From contig NZ_QEES01000002.1 in NCBI RefSeq assembly GCF_003115775.1, positions 1,674,001-1,738,000 of the forward strand: 64,000 bases of DNA. The letters are read 5' to 3'. This document shows, piece after piece, positions 48,231 to 57,058 of this stretch. This stretch comes from Cellulomonas sp. WB94. Its GTDB lineage: Bacteria > Actinomycetota > Actinomycetes > Actinomycetales > Cellulomonadaceae. How positions within the stretch are numbered: the stretch's first letter is position 1; each line of letters starts with the position of its first letter. Under the pieces are notes generated by a model. That model worked only from the letters and a program-made list of their open reading frames with translations, did not search any database and had not been told where the DNA came from. A program made the position numbers and the translations under genes.

Positions 48231-49001
48231 TCAGCGGGAGAGCTCGGTCAGCAGCTGGACGGCGCGCTCGTGCGTGCCCGGGAGGGCCTCGACCCAGAGC
48301 CGCGGCGGCTGACGCAGGAGGTCCTCGACCTGGAGCAGCCGGGCCTGGTGGGCGACGTGGACCTGGACGGCTCTGACCTGTGCGCCGAGACTCGGGCCGC
48401 GTTCGGTGAGGATGGCGAACAGTCCGCCGCCCAAGGTCGCCATCGGGTGGCCGACCCCGTACGCGTCCCGCAGCGCCGAGCCGACGGCGGCCGAGCGAGC
48501 CATGCGGGTCCACGGCGAGACCTCCGCGGCGGCCACGTCGACGAGCAGGAGGCAGTGCGTCAGGTCCGCGGCGGACCGTGCGCGTCCGGCCACGCCGTAC
48601 GTCTCGGCCAGGCGGGTGCCGAGGAAGTCCCTGGTCGGAAGGCCGGACTCGGGATCGACGCACGAGCCGGAGGACGGAACGCCGGCCTGCGCCTCGGCCC
48701 AGCCCTCGCAGAGCGCGCGGACGACGGCGAGCGGCGGCTCGGTGGGGCCGGTCGACCGGTACAGGCACGCGAGGTCGTCGATGGTCTCGGAGATGCCGAC
48801 GCCGTCGAACCCGCGGACCGCGCCGAGGCGTTCGGCGGCGCTCGACGCGTCGGCGCCTGTGAGCACGGCCTCGACGAGAGCGTCGACGGCAGGGTGATAC
48901 CAGTCGGACGGCCGGAGCCACACCGACTGCTCACTCTGGTGCCGCCAGCTCTCGCGAAGACTCGGCGGGAGCGCGGGGATGCCCGGTCGCAGTGTGTCCA
49001 C
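48231..49001 (-). CDS. hypothetical protein with a degenerate GGDEF-like domain
   Basis: A 256-residue soluble protein. The C-terminal half has the outline of a GGDEF domain: DPESGLPTRDFLGTRL (compare DPLTGLPNR..), CLLLVDVAA, and GHPMATLGGGLFAILTER where GGDEF would stand. The catalytic residues are lost, so enzymatic c-di-GMP synthesis is unlikely; a sensing or binding role is possible. The N-terminal half (HPAVDALVEAVLTGADAS, ISETIDDLACLY) is helical and unknown. The GTG start is tentative; the frame stays open far upstream inside the opposite gene. It is divergent from the sigma-factor fusion, 204 bases away. Confidence 0.6.
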   Translation of the reverse strand: MDTLRPGIPALPPSLRESWRHQSEQSVWLRPSDWYHPAVDALVEAVLTGADASSAAERLGAVRGFDGVGISETIDDLACLYRSTGPTEPPLAVVRALCEGWAEAQAGVPSSGSCVDPESGLPTRDFLGTRLAETYGVAGRARSAADLTHCLLLVDVAAAEVSPWTRMARSAAVGSALRDAYGVGHPMATLGGGLFAILTERGPSLGAQVRAVQVHVAHQARLLQVEDLLRQPPRLWVEALPGTHERAVQLLTELSR

Positions 49002-49205
49002 GACAGATGAGAGGGGCGTTCGACCAGATCGTGACGCGTGTTTGGACACTTCATTGCACGAATGCTTCGCGCCGGGTACATGCGGGGAATCGTCCGGATG
49101 TGGCACCCTGAGGGCGACGGCGACCGATTCGTCGGAATGCGTGCCGCATCCCCGGCTCGGATGCTGTGCGCCGCACAGCGGTCGAGCGCTGGCGAGGAGG
49201 GGTGA

Positions 49206-52200
49206 GTGTCGAGCAACGCGCAGGTCGCCGGTGCGATCCTCAGCGACGCCGAGCTGATCACGGCCGCCCGCTCCGGTGACTCCAGCGCGTTCGGCCAGCT
49301 CTACGAGCGGCACGCCGGTGCGGCGTGGGCCGTCGCCCGGCAGTACACGAACTCGCAGGCGGACGCCGAGGACGTCGTCGCCGACGCGTTCACGAAGGTG
49401 TGGACGGTGGTCTCGGGCGGGGGCGGCCCCGACGTCGCGTTCCGTGCCTACCTGTTCACCGTCATCCGCCGCCTCGGGATGCTCCGCGTCGAAGGCGGCC
49501 GCCGCGTCACCCCGACCGACGACGCCGCGACGTTCGAGGCCGCGTTCGGCGACCAGGAGTCGACCGAGAACCCCGCCCTGGCCGGGTTCGAGCGGGGCCT
49601 CGTCGCCCGGGCGTTCCGCACGCTTCCCGAACGCTGGCAGGCCGCGCTCTGGTACACCGAGGTCGAGTCGCTCACCCCGGCGCAGATCGCCCCGCTCCTC
49701 GGGCTGACCGCCAACGGCGTCGCGGCGCTGGCCTACCGTGCGCGCGAGGGTCTGCGGCAGGCGTACCTCCAGATGCACCTGCAGCAGCCGCTCGACCTGG
49801 GCTGTCGCGACGTCGCGGGCAAGCTCGGGTCCTACGTGCGCGGCGGGCTCGCCCGTCGCGAGATCGCGCAGGTCGACGAGCACCTCGAGTCGTGCGGCCG
49901 TTGCCGCGCCCTCGTTCTCGAGCTCGGCGACGTCAGCCACGGCATGCGCGGCGTCATCGCACCGCTCGTCCTCGGCGTCCTCGGCCTCGGCGCGCTCACC
50001 CATCCGCTGCCCGTCGGTGGCGGGATCGCTGCAGGTCTCGCTGCGCTCGGCCACGGCTCCTCGGCCGGCGGCGGTGCGGGAGCCGGTGCCGGGGCGGGTG
50101 CTGGAGCTGGAGCTGGTGCGCAAGGCGTGGGTTCCGGTGCGGCTGCCGGGGGTGGTGCGGGGGCCTCCGGTGCAGCGAGCACGGGCGCCGTCGCCACCGT
50201 CGGTCCGGGCGCAACGGTCGGCGCAGGGGCCAGCGCAGGGGCAGGTGCGGCCGCCGGCACCGGCGCCCTGGCCGCCGTCGGTTCGACCGCTGCGACCGGC
50301 GGCCTCGCGGCATTCCTGGGATCGCTGCCGATCGGGATCGTCGCGGCTGCGGCTGCTGTGGTCGTCGCCGGGGCCGCCGGAGTCGCGGGTCTCCTCGGGG
50401 TGTTCTCCGCCGGGGTGCCCGACGCCGCACCGCCACCCGAGGCCGTCGCCATGAGCACGCAGTCGCCCGAGCCAACCGGGACGGCGTCGGACCTCGCGCC
50501 GACGACGACGCCGACCGACGGGCCGACCGACAGCCCCACGGTCAACCCCACCGACGCCGCCGTCCTCGCCCCGGCCGGCATCCCGACCGACGCCGCCACG
50601 CCGCTCCCGACCTCCATCCCGTCCGGCACCACAGGCACTGGCACCGGGTCGGTCGTGGTTCCCCAGCCGACCTCCGACGCGACGGCGCCCGCGGTCGTCG
50701 ACCCGGTCGTACCGGCACCGGTCGTGCCCGACCCGGTCGCGACGTCGACGCCGGCGCCGACCACGGATCCCGTCGTCCCCGGGGCTCCGGCCTTCCAGCT
50801 CGTGACGGCGCCGCTCGCCCTCTCTGCGCAGGCCGCCGCGCAGTCCGTGAGCCTGACGGTGACGAACTCCGGCACCGCTAACGCCATCGATCTCACCGCC
50901 GACGTGACCCTCCCGGCCGGGGCGGTCGTCACGGGAGCGACGACGACGACGCTCATGTCCTTCGTGCTGGCGGGACGGTTCGAGGCGGCCGCACCCGCGA
51001 CGGACTGGACGTGCACGCCCGAAGCCGACCCGCAGCACGCGACGTGCCGACTTGCCCTGCTCGCGAGCGGCGCGACGTCGCGACTGACGCTGACGGTCAT
51101 GGTCGGCGAGGACCTGGACCTGAGCCCGGACGACTCGAGCGCCATCTCCGTCGTCATCCGCGGCCCCGGGATCGAGCCGAGGACGCTCACGGCTCCGGTG
51201 ACCATGAAGCCGTCGGTCGCGCGCCTACGTCTCGACGCCACCACCGTCGACCCCCTGGTCGCGGCGAACGTCCCGGGCGCGGCACCCGTGAGCCGCGGCA
51301 ACCTGCACCTCGCGCTGTCGAACGCCGGGCAGCTCGCCGCCGCGACCCCGACCGTCACTCTGCAGCTCCCGTCGAGGGTCCATGTCGCCGGCGTGTCCGG
51401 GTCGTGGACCTGCACACCGGTGTGGCCGGGCGGGTTCGACGCGTCTGCCGGCACGGACGGCGAGGTCGTGACGTGCACGCGGCCGCAGCTCGCCGGGCGG
51501 GGGGCCGACGGGCTCGACATCGAGCTCTACGCTCTGGCCGGCGCGGTGCAGACCGGGTCGCCCGCGGTGCTGGTCAGCTTGTCGCCCGACGCGCCGCAGG
51601 TCAGCCAGGGCGTGCGGGTCGCGCTCGACATCCGGACCCCGGCCGATCTGCGCGTCACGGTGCCCACGTCGTCGGCGGCGATCGACCTGGTCGCCGGAAC
51701 ACCGGCACGCGTTCCGGTGACGGTGACGAACGTCGGTCAGACCCACGCGTCGAACGCCCGCGTGCTCCTCACCCTGCCTGCCGGTGCGAGGTGGACCGCC
51801 CCCGCCGTCGCTGCCCCCGACTGGGCGTGCGTGGGCGCAGGCACGTCGCGGGACGTGCTGCCGACGGACGCGACGATCGAGTGCACGACGCCGACCATCG
51901 CACGCGGCGCGGCGGTCGTGCTCACGGCCGGGCTCACGTCCGACGGGTCGGTGCGTGGCCCGCTCTCCGTCTTCCGCGCGCGGGTCGTGCCGCTCGGCGG
52001 TCCCGACGGCTCGACCGTCGACGTCGTCGTGACCGTGCACGCCGCGGCGCTCGAGCTCTCGGCACCGACCGCGCTCGTGACGGACGGCACGTTCGCCGTC
52101 GGCGACCTGGCGTCGCTGACGTTCACGGTCCTCAACAACGGCAACCTGGCAGCCACCTCGTCGAGCGCGACCGTGACCCTGCCGGCCCAGGTCGTCGCGG

Positions 52201-53621
52201 CGCTCGACCCCGGCTCGACGCCGGGGTGCGCCGCGGCCAAGGACGGACCCACCGTCACGTGCGACCTCGGACCGCTCACGCCCGCCCAGTCCGTGAAGGT
52301 GCAGCTCGGCGTGCGTGCGGTCAGCGCCGGCTCGGGCGACGTCGCCGTCGCGCTGTCGGGCGGGAACGGTCCGGCCGCGAAGGACTCCGAGGGGGTCGTC
52401 GTCGCACCCGGCGGGCTCATGCCGAGGTTCAGCACGGCGGGGCTGACGGGCACGTGGAACGTGACGGAGATCGGCGCGCCGCTCCTGACGTGCACGCCGA
52501 GCGTGAAGTGCACCGCGGCGCTCACCGGCAAGGGCCCGACGCTCAACAACAACGACCTGCCGATGGTGGCGCTCCTCGAGAACGGGATCGCCGACGCGAA
52601 GGTCGCCTCGACCTCGCAGCTCCAGCTCCCGGCCGGGCGTGAGATCGCCTTCGCCGGTCTGTACTGGGCGGCCTCGGGCGGAGCGCCGACGACGCAGCCC
52701 GTGAGCGCTCGGCTCGCCGGACCGAAGCAGGTTCTGACTGCCGTCACCGGCGCGCTGCTCGCCCACTCGGGCGGCACCGCCGGCACCCACGAGTACCAGG
52801 CGTTCGCCGACGTGACGGCCCAGGTGCGCCAGGGCGGTGGGGGGTCCTGGACGTTCGCCGACCCGTCCAACGGGGTCGGCTCGGGCGAGGGTGCCTACGC
52901 CGGTTGGGCACTCGTCGTGGTCTACGCCGACAGCTCCGCCGGGGCCGGGACGGTCGTCGTACACGACGGCGCGATGACCGTGAACATGGGGTCGTCAGCA
53001 AGCCTGGTCGTCGCCACGGACCCCGGGCAGTCCGCGCGGATCGGCGCCGTCGTCTGGGAGGGTGACCGCGGCGGTTCGGGCGACACGCTGACGCTCGACG
53101 GCACCGCGCTCGTCCCGGTCCGGTGGAACGGGTCAGGTAAAGACCCGGGCGACGCCACGAACGCCTTCGACTCGACCGCGGTCGGCTCGGACTACGCCAA
53201 CTCGCTCGGTGTCGACGCGAAGGGCTTCCTCGAGACGCGGATCGCCGCTCAGGCCGTCGCGGGGACGAGCGTCCTGACAGCGGACGCGCCGAACGAGGGG
53301 TTCGTCGTCGGCGTCGTGACGGTCCGCACCGCTGAGCGGGCGACTCAGGTCTCCCGCTCGATCACCGCCGCCACGGCGGCTTCGACGGGCACGTCCCCCG
53401 AGGTGAGCTCGAGCACCAGCCCCGCAGTCAGTGGTTCGTGGAGCAGCGAGACGATGACCTCCGCGACGTCGTCACGCGACACGGTCCCCGCCGGCACCGC
53501 CTCGTCCAGCCGGACGCGTCCGGAGCCCGCGGCGTCGGTCAGAGCGCCCGGGCGCACGATGGTCCAGTCGAGATCCCTGCCGGCAAGGTCCGCCTCGCTC
53601 GCGCTCTTGGCGCGCAGGTAG
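49206..53621 (+). CDS. ECF sigma factor fused to zinc-finger anti-sigma, membrane and extracellular domains
   Basis: A 1471-residue single-chain signalling protein. Residues 16-95 are sigma region 2 (QADAEDVVADAFTKVW) and 138-190 region 4 (LTPAQIAPLLGLTANGVAALAYRAREGLR). Residues 198-235 carry a full zinc anti-sigma motif (C200, H226, C230, C233). Hydrophobic segments lie at 250-265 and 367-400, with a Gly/Ala repeat between (285-360). A Pro/Thr-rich stalk (403-525) leads to several DUF11-like beta-sandwich repeats to about 1130 and a final domain (GLYWAASGG, AFADVTAQV) to about 1378. GAGGAGGGG precedes the GTG start. The last 92 residues lie antisense to the next gene and look non-coding, so the true end may be near 53,335. 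Signal release probably needs proteolysis. Confidence 0.82.
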   Translation: MSSNAQVAGAILSDAELITAARSGDSSAFGQLYERHAGAAWAVARQYTNSQADAEDVVADAFTKVWTVVSGGGGPDVAFRAYLFTVIRRLGMLRVEGGRRVTPTDDAATFEAAFGDQESTENPALAGFERGLVARAFRTLPERWQAALWYTEVESLTPAQIAPLLGLTANGVAALAYRAREGLRQAYLQMHLQQPLDLGCRDVAGKLGSYVRGGLARREIAQVDEHLESCGRCRALVLELGDVSHGMRGVIAPLVLGVLGLGALTHPLPVGGGIAAGLAALGHGSSAGGGAGAGAGAGAGAGAGAQGVGSGAAAGGGAGASGAASTGAVATVGPGATVGAGASAGAGAAAGTGALAAVGSTAATGGLAAFLGSLPIGIVAAAAAVVVAGAAGVAGLLGVFSAGVPDAAPPPEAVAMSTQSPEPTGTASDLAPTTTPTDGPTDSPTVNPTDAAVLAPAGIPTDAATPLPTSIPSGTTGTGTGSVVVPQPTSDATAPAVVDPVVPAPVVPDPVATSTPAPTTDPVVPGAPAFQLVTAPLALSAQAAAQSVSLTVTNSGTANAIDLTADVTLPAGAVVTGATTTTLMSFVLAGRFEAAAPATDWTCTPEADPQHATCRLALLASGATSRLTLTVMVGEDLDLSPDDSSAISVVIRGPGIEPRTLTAPVTMKPSVARLRLDATTVDPLVAANVPGAAPVSRGNLHLALSNAGQLAAATPTVTLQLPSRVHVAGVSGSWTCTPVWPGGFDASAGTDGEVVTCTRPQLAGRGADGLDIELYALAGAVQTGSPAVLVSLSPDAPQVSQGVRVALDIRTPADLRVTVPTSSAAIDLVAGTPARVPVTVTNVGQTHASNARVLLTLPAGARWTAPAVAAPDWACVGAGTSRDVLPTDATIECTTPTIARGAAVVLTAGLTSDGSVRGPLSVFRARVVPLGGPDGSTVDVVVTVHAAALELSAPTALVTDGTFAVGDLASLTFTVLNNGNLAATSSSATVTLPAQVVAALDPGSTPGCAAAKDGPTVTCDLGPLTPAQSVKVQLGVRAVSAGSGDVAVALSGGNGPAAKDSEGVVVAPGGLMPRFSTAGLTGTWNVTEIGAPLLTCTPSVKCTAALTGKGPTLNNNDLPMVALLENGIADAKVASTSQLQLPAGREIAFAGLYWAASGGAPTTQPVSARLAGPKQVLTAVTGALLAHSGGTAGTHEYQAFADVTAQVRQGGGGSWTFADPSNGVGSGEGAYAGWALVVVYADSSAGAGTVVVHDGAMTVNMGSSASLVVATDPGQSARIGAVVWEGDRGGSGDTLTLDGTALVPVRWNGSGKDPGDATNAFDSTAVGSDYANSLGVDAKGFLETRIAAQAVAGTSVLTADAPNEGFVVGVVTVRTAERATQVSRSITAATAASTGTSPEVSSSTSPAVSGSWSSETMTSATSSRDTVPAGTASSSRTRPEPAASVRAPGRTMVQSRSLPARSASLALLARR

Positions 53622-54009
53622 CTGGCGAACACCGCGTCGGTCCCGGGTGCCGGCTCGCTGCCTGCGCCCATCGAGGACACGAGCACGTAGCGGCGGACCC
53701 CGGCCAGCGTCGCGCCGTCGGCCACGAGCGACGCGCCGCCCCGGTCGACCGTGTCCTTGCGCTCCGCACCGCTGCCCGGTCCCGCTCCGGCCGCGAACAC
53801 GACCGCGTCGGCACCGGACAGAGCGCCCGCGACCTCGTGCACGGTCGCGGTCTCGAGGTCGAGCACGACGGCGCCCGATCCGTCGGACTGCACGTCGGCG
53901 ACGTGGTCCGGGTTGCGGACGAGCCCGACGGGCGTGTCCCCGCGTGCGACGAGCGCCCGGGCCAGGCGCCGAGCGATCCGACCATGCCCCCAGCGATGAC
54001 GATGCGCAT
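53345..54009 (-). pseudogene. NAD(P)-binding (SDR-a5/NmrA-like) protein, frame broken in a C5/G5 run
   Basis: Read from ATG at 54009, the product starts MRIVIAGG and then goes out of frame; one base later the frame continues HGRIARRLARALVARGDTP, giving the expected Rossmann motif GGHGRIAR when one G is added to the run at 53987-53991. The rest is intact: DAVVFAAGAGPGSG, YVLVSSMGA, YLRAKSASEADLAGRDLDWTIVRPG. The whole would be about 221 residues of the NAD(P)H-binding atypical SDR family. The break is either a sequencing error in a homopolymer or a real inactivation. Its 3' end overlaps the tail of the sigma fusion by 277 bases. Confidence 0.75.
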
Positions 54010-54333
54010 GGATCCACCGTAGGACGGGTCCGCCCATCCCGCCGTGCGCGCGCCTGCGTCCCGCTCTGTGGACACATCTCACCCTCGCGTCTCAGTGTGT
54101 GGTCAAATTCAGCCATGTCAGGCCTGAGCACCCGTGGTTCGTCGTGCGACGTCGTCGCGCGCCGAATGTGCTGCCTGGCCGTCCGCTCCTGCTGTTGAGC
54201 TGAGAGCACCGCGCCCCTGGGGCGCCTGACGGAGCCGTGCCTCCGTCTCCCTGATCTTCCGGCCCTGTGCCGTTCCGCGCCGTCGCGATCCGACGTGCCG
54301 CACTGTCGTCTGCTGCCATCCGCAAGGAGCCCC
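54010..54333 (+). other. gap with a structured leader before metN
   Basis: No gene is supported in these 324 bases. The second half probably is the metN leader: a hairpin GCGCCCC-T-GGGGCGC (54211-54225) and another GACGGAG-N6-CTCCGTC (54228-54247) lie back to back. Neither is followed by a T-run. They do not match the SAM-I or SAM-IV consensus that I know. The metN ribosome site AAGGAG is at 54324-54329. Confidence 0.5.
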
Positions 54334-55380
54334 GTGAGCACCGCACCCCGCATCCAGGTCATCGGCCTGCGCAAGGTCTACCCCGGCGCGGGCCGTGACG
54401 TCGTGGCGCTGGACGGCATCGACGTGAGCGTGCAGCCGGGGGAGATCCACGGGATCGTGGGCCGCTCGGGCGCCGGGAAGTCGACGCTCATCCGATGCCT
54501 CACGGTGCTCGAGCGTCCGACGTCGGGCAGCGTCGTGGTCGACGGCGAAGAGCTGTCGGCGCTCCCCGAGGCGCGGTTGCGGGCCGCCCGGCGCCGCATC
54601 GGGCTCGTCTTCCAGCACGTCAACCTGCTCGACTCCCGGACCGTCGCCGGCAACGTCGCGTACCCGCTCGAGGTCGCGGGCGTCCCCCGGGCCGCCCGGG
54701 CAGCGCGCGTCGCCGAGCTGCTGGACCTCGTCGGGCTCGGTGAGCGCGCCGACGCGTACCCCGCGCAGCTGTCCGGCGGGCAGAAGCAGCGCGTCGGGAT
54801 CGCCCGGGCGCTCGCGACGGAGCCGGCCGTGCTCCTGTGCGACGAGCCCACGTCGGCGCTCGACTCGGCGACGACCCGCCAGATCCTCGGGCTGATCCGC
54901 GACCTCCGGGACCGCCTCGGCATCACCGTCCTGATCATCACGCACGAGATGGCCGTGGTCCGCGAGATCTGCGACACCGTGACGCTGCTCGACCACGGCC
55001 GCGTCGCCGAGCACGGACCGGTCGGCGAGGTCGTCGCCGCGTACGGCTCGCGGCTGGCGCGAGAGCTCATCCCGGTTCCCACTCAGCCGCTCGGGGACGA
55101 GCGCACGCTCGTCGAGGTCGCGTACACGACCGGCGACGTCCCCACGCACCAGGTCCTCGCCGCGGTGGCCTCGCTCGGGACGGGCGTCGAGCTCGCCGCG
55201 GGGACTATTGAGACCCTCGCCGGTCGACGCGTCGGGCGCCTGCGTCTCGACGTGCCCGCCGGCGAGGTCGACCGCGCCCTCGAGGCGCTGCGGGCCGCGG
55301 GCGTGCACGCGGAGGTCGCGGCGGGGCCCGACGTCGAACCCGACGACGACGCGGCCGACGACGAGGAGGTGGCCTCATGA
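54334..55380 (+). CDS. metN: methionine ABC transporter ATP-binding protein
   Basis: A 348-residue ATPase with Walker A GRSGAGKS (43-50), signature LSGGQKQRVGIARAL, Walker B VLLCDEPTSALD and the H-loop ITHEMAVV. The C-terminal 90 residues form the NIL domain that binds methionine and inhibits transport in trans (transinhibition), which marks MetN among ABC ATPases. The acidic tail (DDDAADDEE) is unusual but short. AAGGAG lies four bases before the GTG start. It heads metN-metI-metQ. Confidence 0.93.
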   Translation: MSTAPRIQVIGLRKVYPGAGRDVVALDGIDVSVQPGEIHGIVGRSGAGKSTLIRCLTVLERPTSGSVVVDGEELSALPEARLRAARRRIGLVFQHVNLLDSRTVAGNVAYPLEVAGVPRAARAARVAELLDLVGLGERADAYPAQLSGGQKQRVGIARALATEPAVLLCDEPTSALDSATTRQILGLIRDLRDRLGITVLIITHEMAVVREICDTVTLLDHGRVAEHGPVGEVVAAYGSRLARELIPVPTQPLGDERTLVEVAYTTGDVPTHQVLAAVASLGTGVELAAGTIETLAGRRVGRLRLDVPAGEVDRALEALRAAGVHAEVAAGPDVEPDDDAADDEEVAS

Positions 55381-56054
55381 GCTGGTTCGCCGAGCTGTGG
55401 AACCACCCGGTCATCCAGCACAAGCTGCCGACCGCGACGCTCGAGACCCTCCAGATGGTGGGTCTGTCGTCCCTGCTCACTCTGCTGCTGGGCCTGCCGC
55501 TCGGGCTGCTGCTCGTCTCGACGGCCCGCGGCGGCCTGACGGCGAGCACGACGGTCAACCGCGTCGTCGGGTTCGTCGCGAACATCGTGCGGTCGCTGCC
55601 GTTCCTCATCCTGATGATCTCGGTCATCCCGTTCACCCGGCTCGTCGTGGGGACGTCGCTCGGGTGGAAGGCCGCCGTCGTCCCCCTGACGATCGGCGCC
55701 ATCCCGTTCTACGCGCGGCTCGTCGAGACCGCGGTGCGTGATGTGAACCCCGGCAAGGTCGAGGCCGCGCGGGTCATCGGCGCGACCCGTCGGGGCATCG
55801 TCGTCCAGGTGCTCGTCCGCGAGGCGCTCCCGGCGCTCGTCGCGAGCTTCACCGTGACGGTCATCGCGCTCGTCGGGTACTCCGCGATGGCCGGCGTCAT
55901 CGGCGGCGGCGGCCTCGGCGCGCTCGCCATCTCCTACGGCTACCAGCGGTTCGACCCGATCGTGATGGTCGCGTGCGTCGTCGTGATCGTCGTGATCGTC
56001 GCCGTCGTGCAGGCGGTCGGAGATGCCGTCGCCCGGCGGCTCGACCACCGCTAG
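55377..56054 (+). CDS. metI: methionine ABC transporter permease
   Basis: A 225-residue MetI-type permease with five helices. The EAA loop is KVEAARVIGATRRGIVVQVLVREALP, and the family segment MAGVIGGGGLGALAISYGYQRFDP is present near the end. The ATG overlaps the metN stop (ATGA), so translation is coupled. It pairs with MetN and the lipoprotein MetQ that follows after 74 bases. Confidence 0.94.
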   Translation: MSWFAELWNHPVIQHKLPTATLETLQMVGLSSLLTLLLGLPLGLLLVSTARGGLTASTTVNRVVGFVANIVRSLPFLILMISVIPFTRLVVGTSLGWKAAVVPLTIGAIPFYARLVETAVRDVNPGKVEAARVIGATRRGIVVQVLVREALPALVASFTVTVIALVGYSAMAGVIGGGGLGALAISYGYQRFDPIVMVACVVVIVVIVAVVQAVGDAVARRLDHR

Positions 56055-56128
56055 CCCCCAGATCTCCGTCCGCACGGACGGATCACTACCCACCATGCCC
56101 GTTCAGGGCCGATGTCCGAGGAGGACAC

Positions 56129-56988
56129 ATGAGGAAGACCTGGGGCGCCATCGCCCTTGCTGCCGCTGCGACCCTGGCGCTCGCGGCATGCGGCTCTGCC
56201 ACGGCCTCGGGCACGGAATCGAGCACCACCTCGGCGAGCGGCGCGGCGAGCGGCGACGCGGTCACGAAGCTCACGATCGGCGCGAGCCCCGTCCCGCAGG
56301 CGCAGATCCTGCAGTTCGTCCAGGACAACCTGGCGAAGGACGCCGGTCTCGACCTGAACATCGTCACGTTCGACGACTACGTCCTGCCGAACACCTCGCT
56401 CGCCGAGGGTGAGCTCGACGCCAACTACTTCCAGCACCTGCCGTACTACGAGTCGCAGGTCAAGGACCAGGGCTTCAAGTTCGACCACTTCGCGGGCATC
56501 CACATCGAGCCGTTGGCCGTGTACTCGTCGAAGTACAAGACGATCGAGGACGTGCCCGACGGCGCCAAGCTGGGCATCACGAACGACCCGGGCAACCAGG
56601 CGCGCGCGCTCGACCTGCTCGTGAAGAACGACCTGCTCACGTTGAAGGACACCGGCGACACCCTGCCGACGCTCCTCGACGTCGCGTCCAACCCGAAGAA
56701 CCTTCAGTTCGTCGAGGCTGCACCTGAGCAGCTCGTCCGTTCGCTCGAGGACGTCGACCTGGCCATCATCAACGGCAACTTCGCGCTCGAGGGGGGCTGA
56801 ACCCCACCAAGGACTCGCTGCTGATCGAGTCCGGGGTCGACAACCCGTACGCGAACTTCCTCGCGGTGCGCGCGGAGGACAAGACGAACCCGGCGATCGT
56901 CAAGCTCGACGGTCTGCTCCACTCGCCGGAGGTCAAGGCCTTCATCGAGAAGCAGTGGCCCGACGGCGGGGTGCTCGCCGCCTTCTGA
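56129..56988 (+). pseudogene. metQ: methionine-binding lipoprotein MetQ, frameshifted in a G6 run
   Basis: The NlpA/MetQ family binding protein starts with a signal peptide and lipobox LAAC (Cys21), then TKLTIGASPVPQAQILQFV and INGNFALE. A run of six G at 56791-56796 puts a TGA at 56798-56800. Adding one G restores GGLNPTKDSLLIES and continues to VDNPYANFLAVRAED and a natural stop at 56986-56988. The restored product is about 286 residues, the family norm. GAGGAGGA precedes the ATG. Because metN and metI are intact and the break is in a homopolymer, a sequencing error is the simplest explanation; a true mutation would disable methionine import by this system. Confidence 0.88.
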
Positions 56989-57002
56989 TCGGAACCATGA
57001 CA

Positions 57003-57033
57003 AGACCCCCGGCGCGAGGTGCGCCGGGGGTCT
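57003..57033. terminator. terminator after metNIQ
   Basis: AGACCCCCGGCGC and GCGCCGGGGGTCT form a perfect 13-bp stem with the 5-base loop GAGGT. It lies 15 bases after the metQ stop and 26 bases from the convergent regulator gene. The T-tract is poor (CGTCGTCTGTCG), as usual at this GC content. Confidence 0.85.
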
Positions 57034-57058
57034 CGTCGTCTGTCGTTGGGGTGCGCCC

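Noticed and set aside
50070-50280. Gly/Ala codon repeat as a sequencing or assembly artefact
   Set aside because: Codons vary and the frame stays open; it is a low-complexity linker in the protein.
54130-54333. SAM-I or SAM-IV riboswitch before metN
   Set aside because: The leader is structured but the conserved core sequences of these classes are not found.
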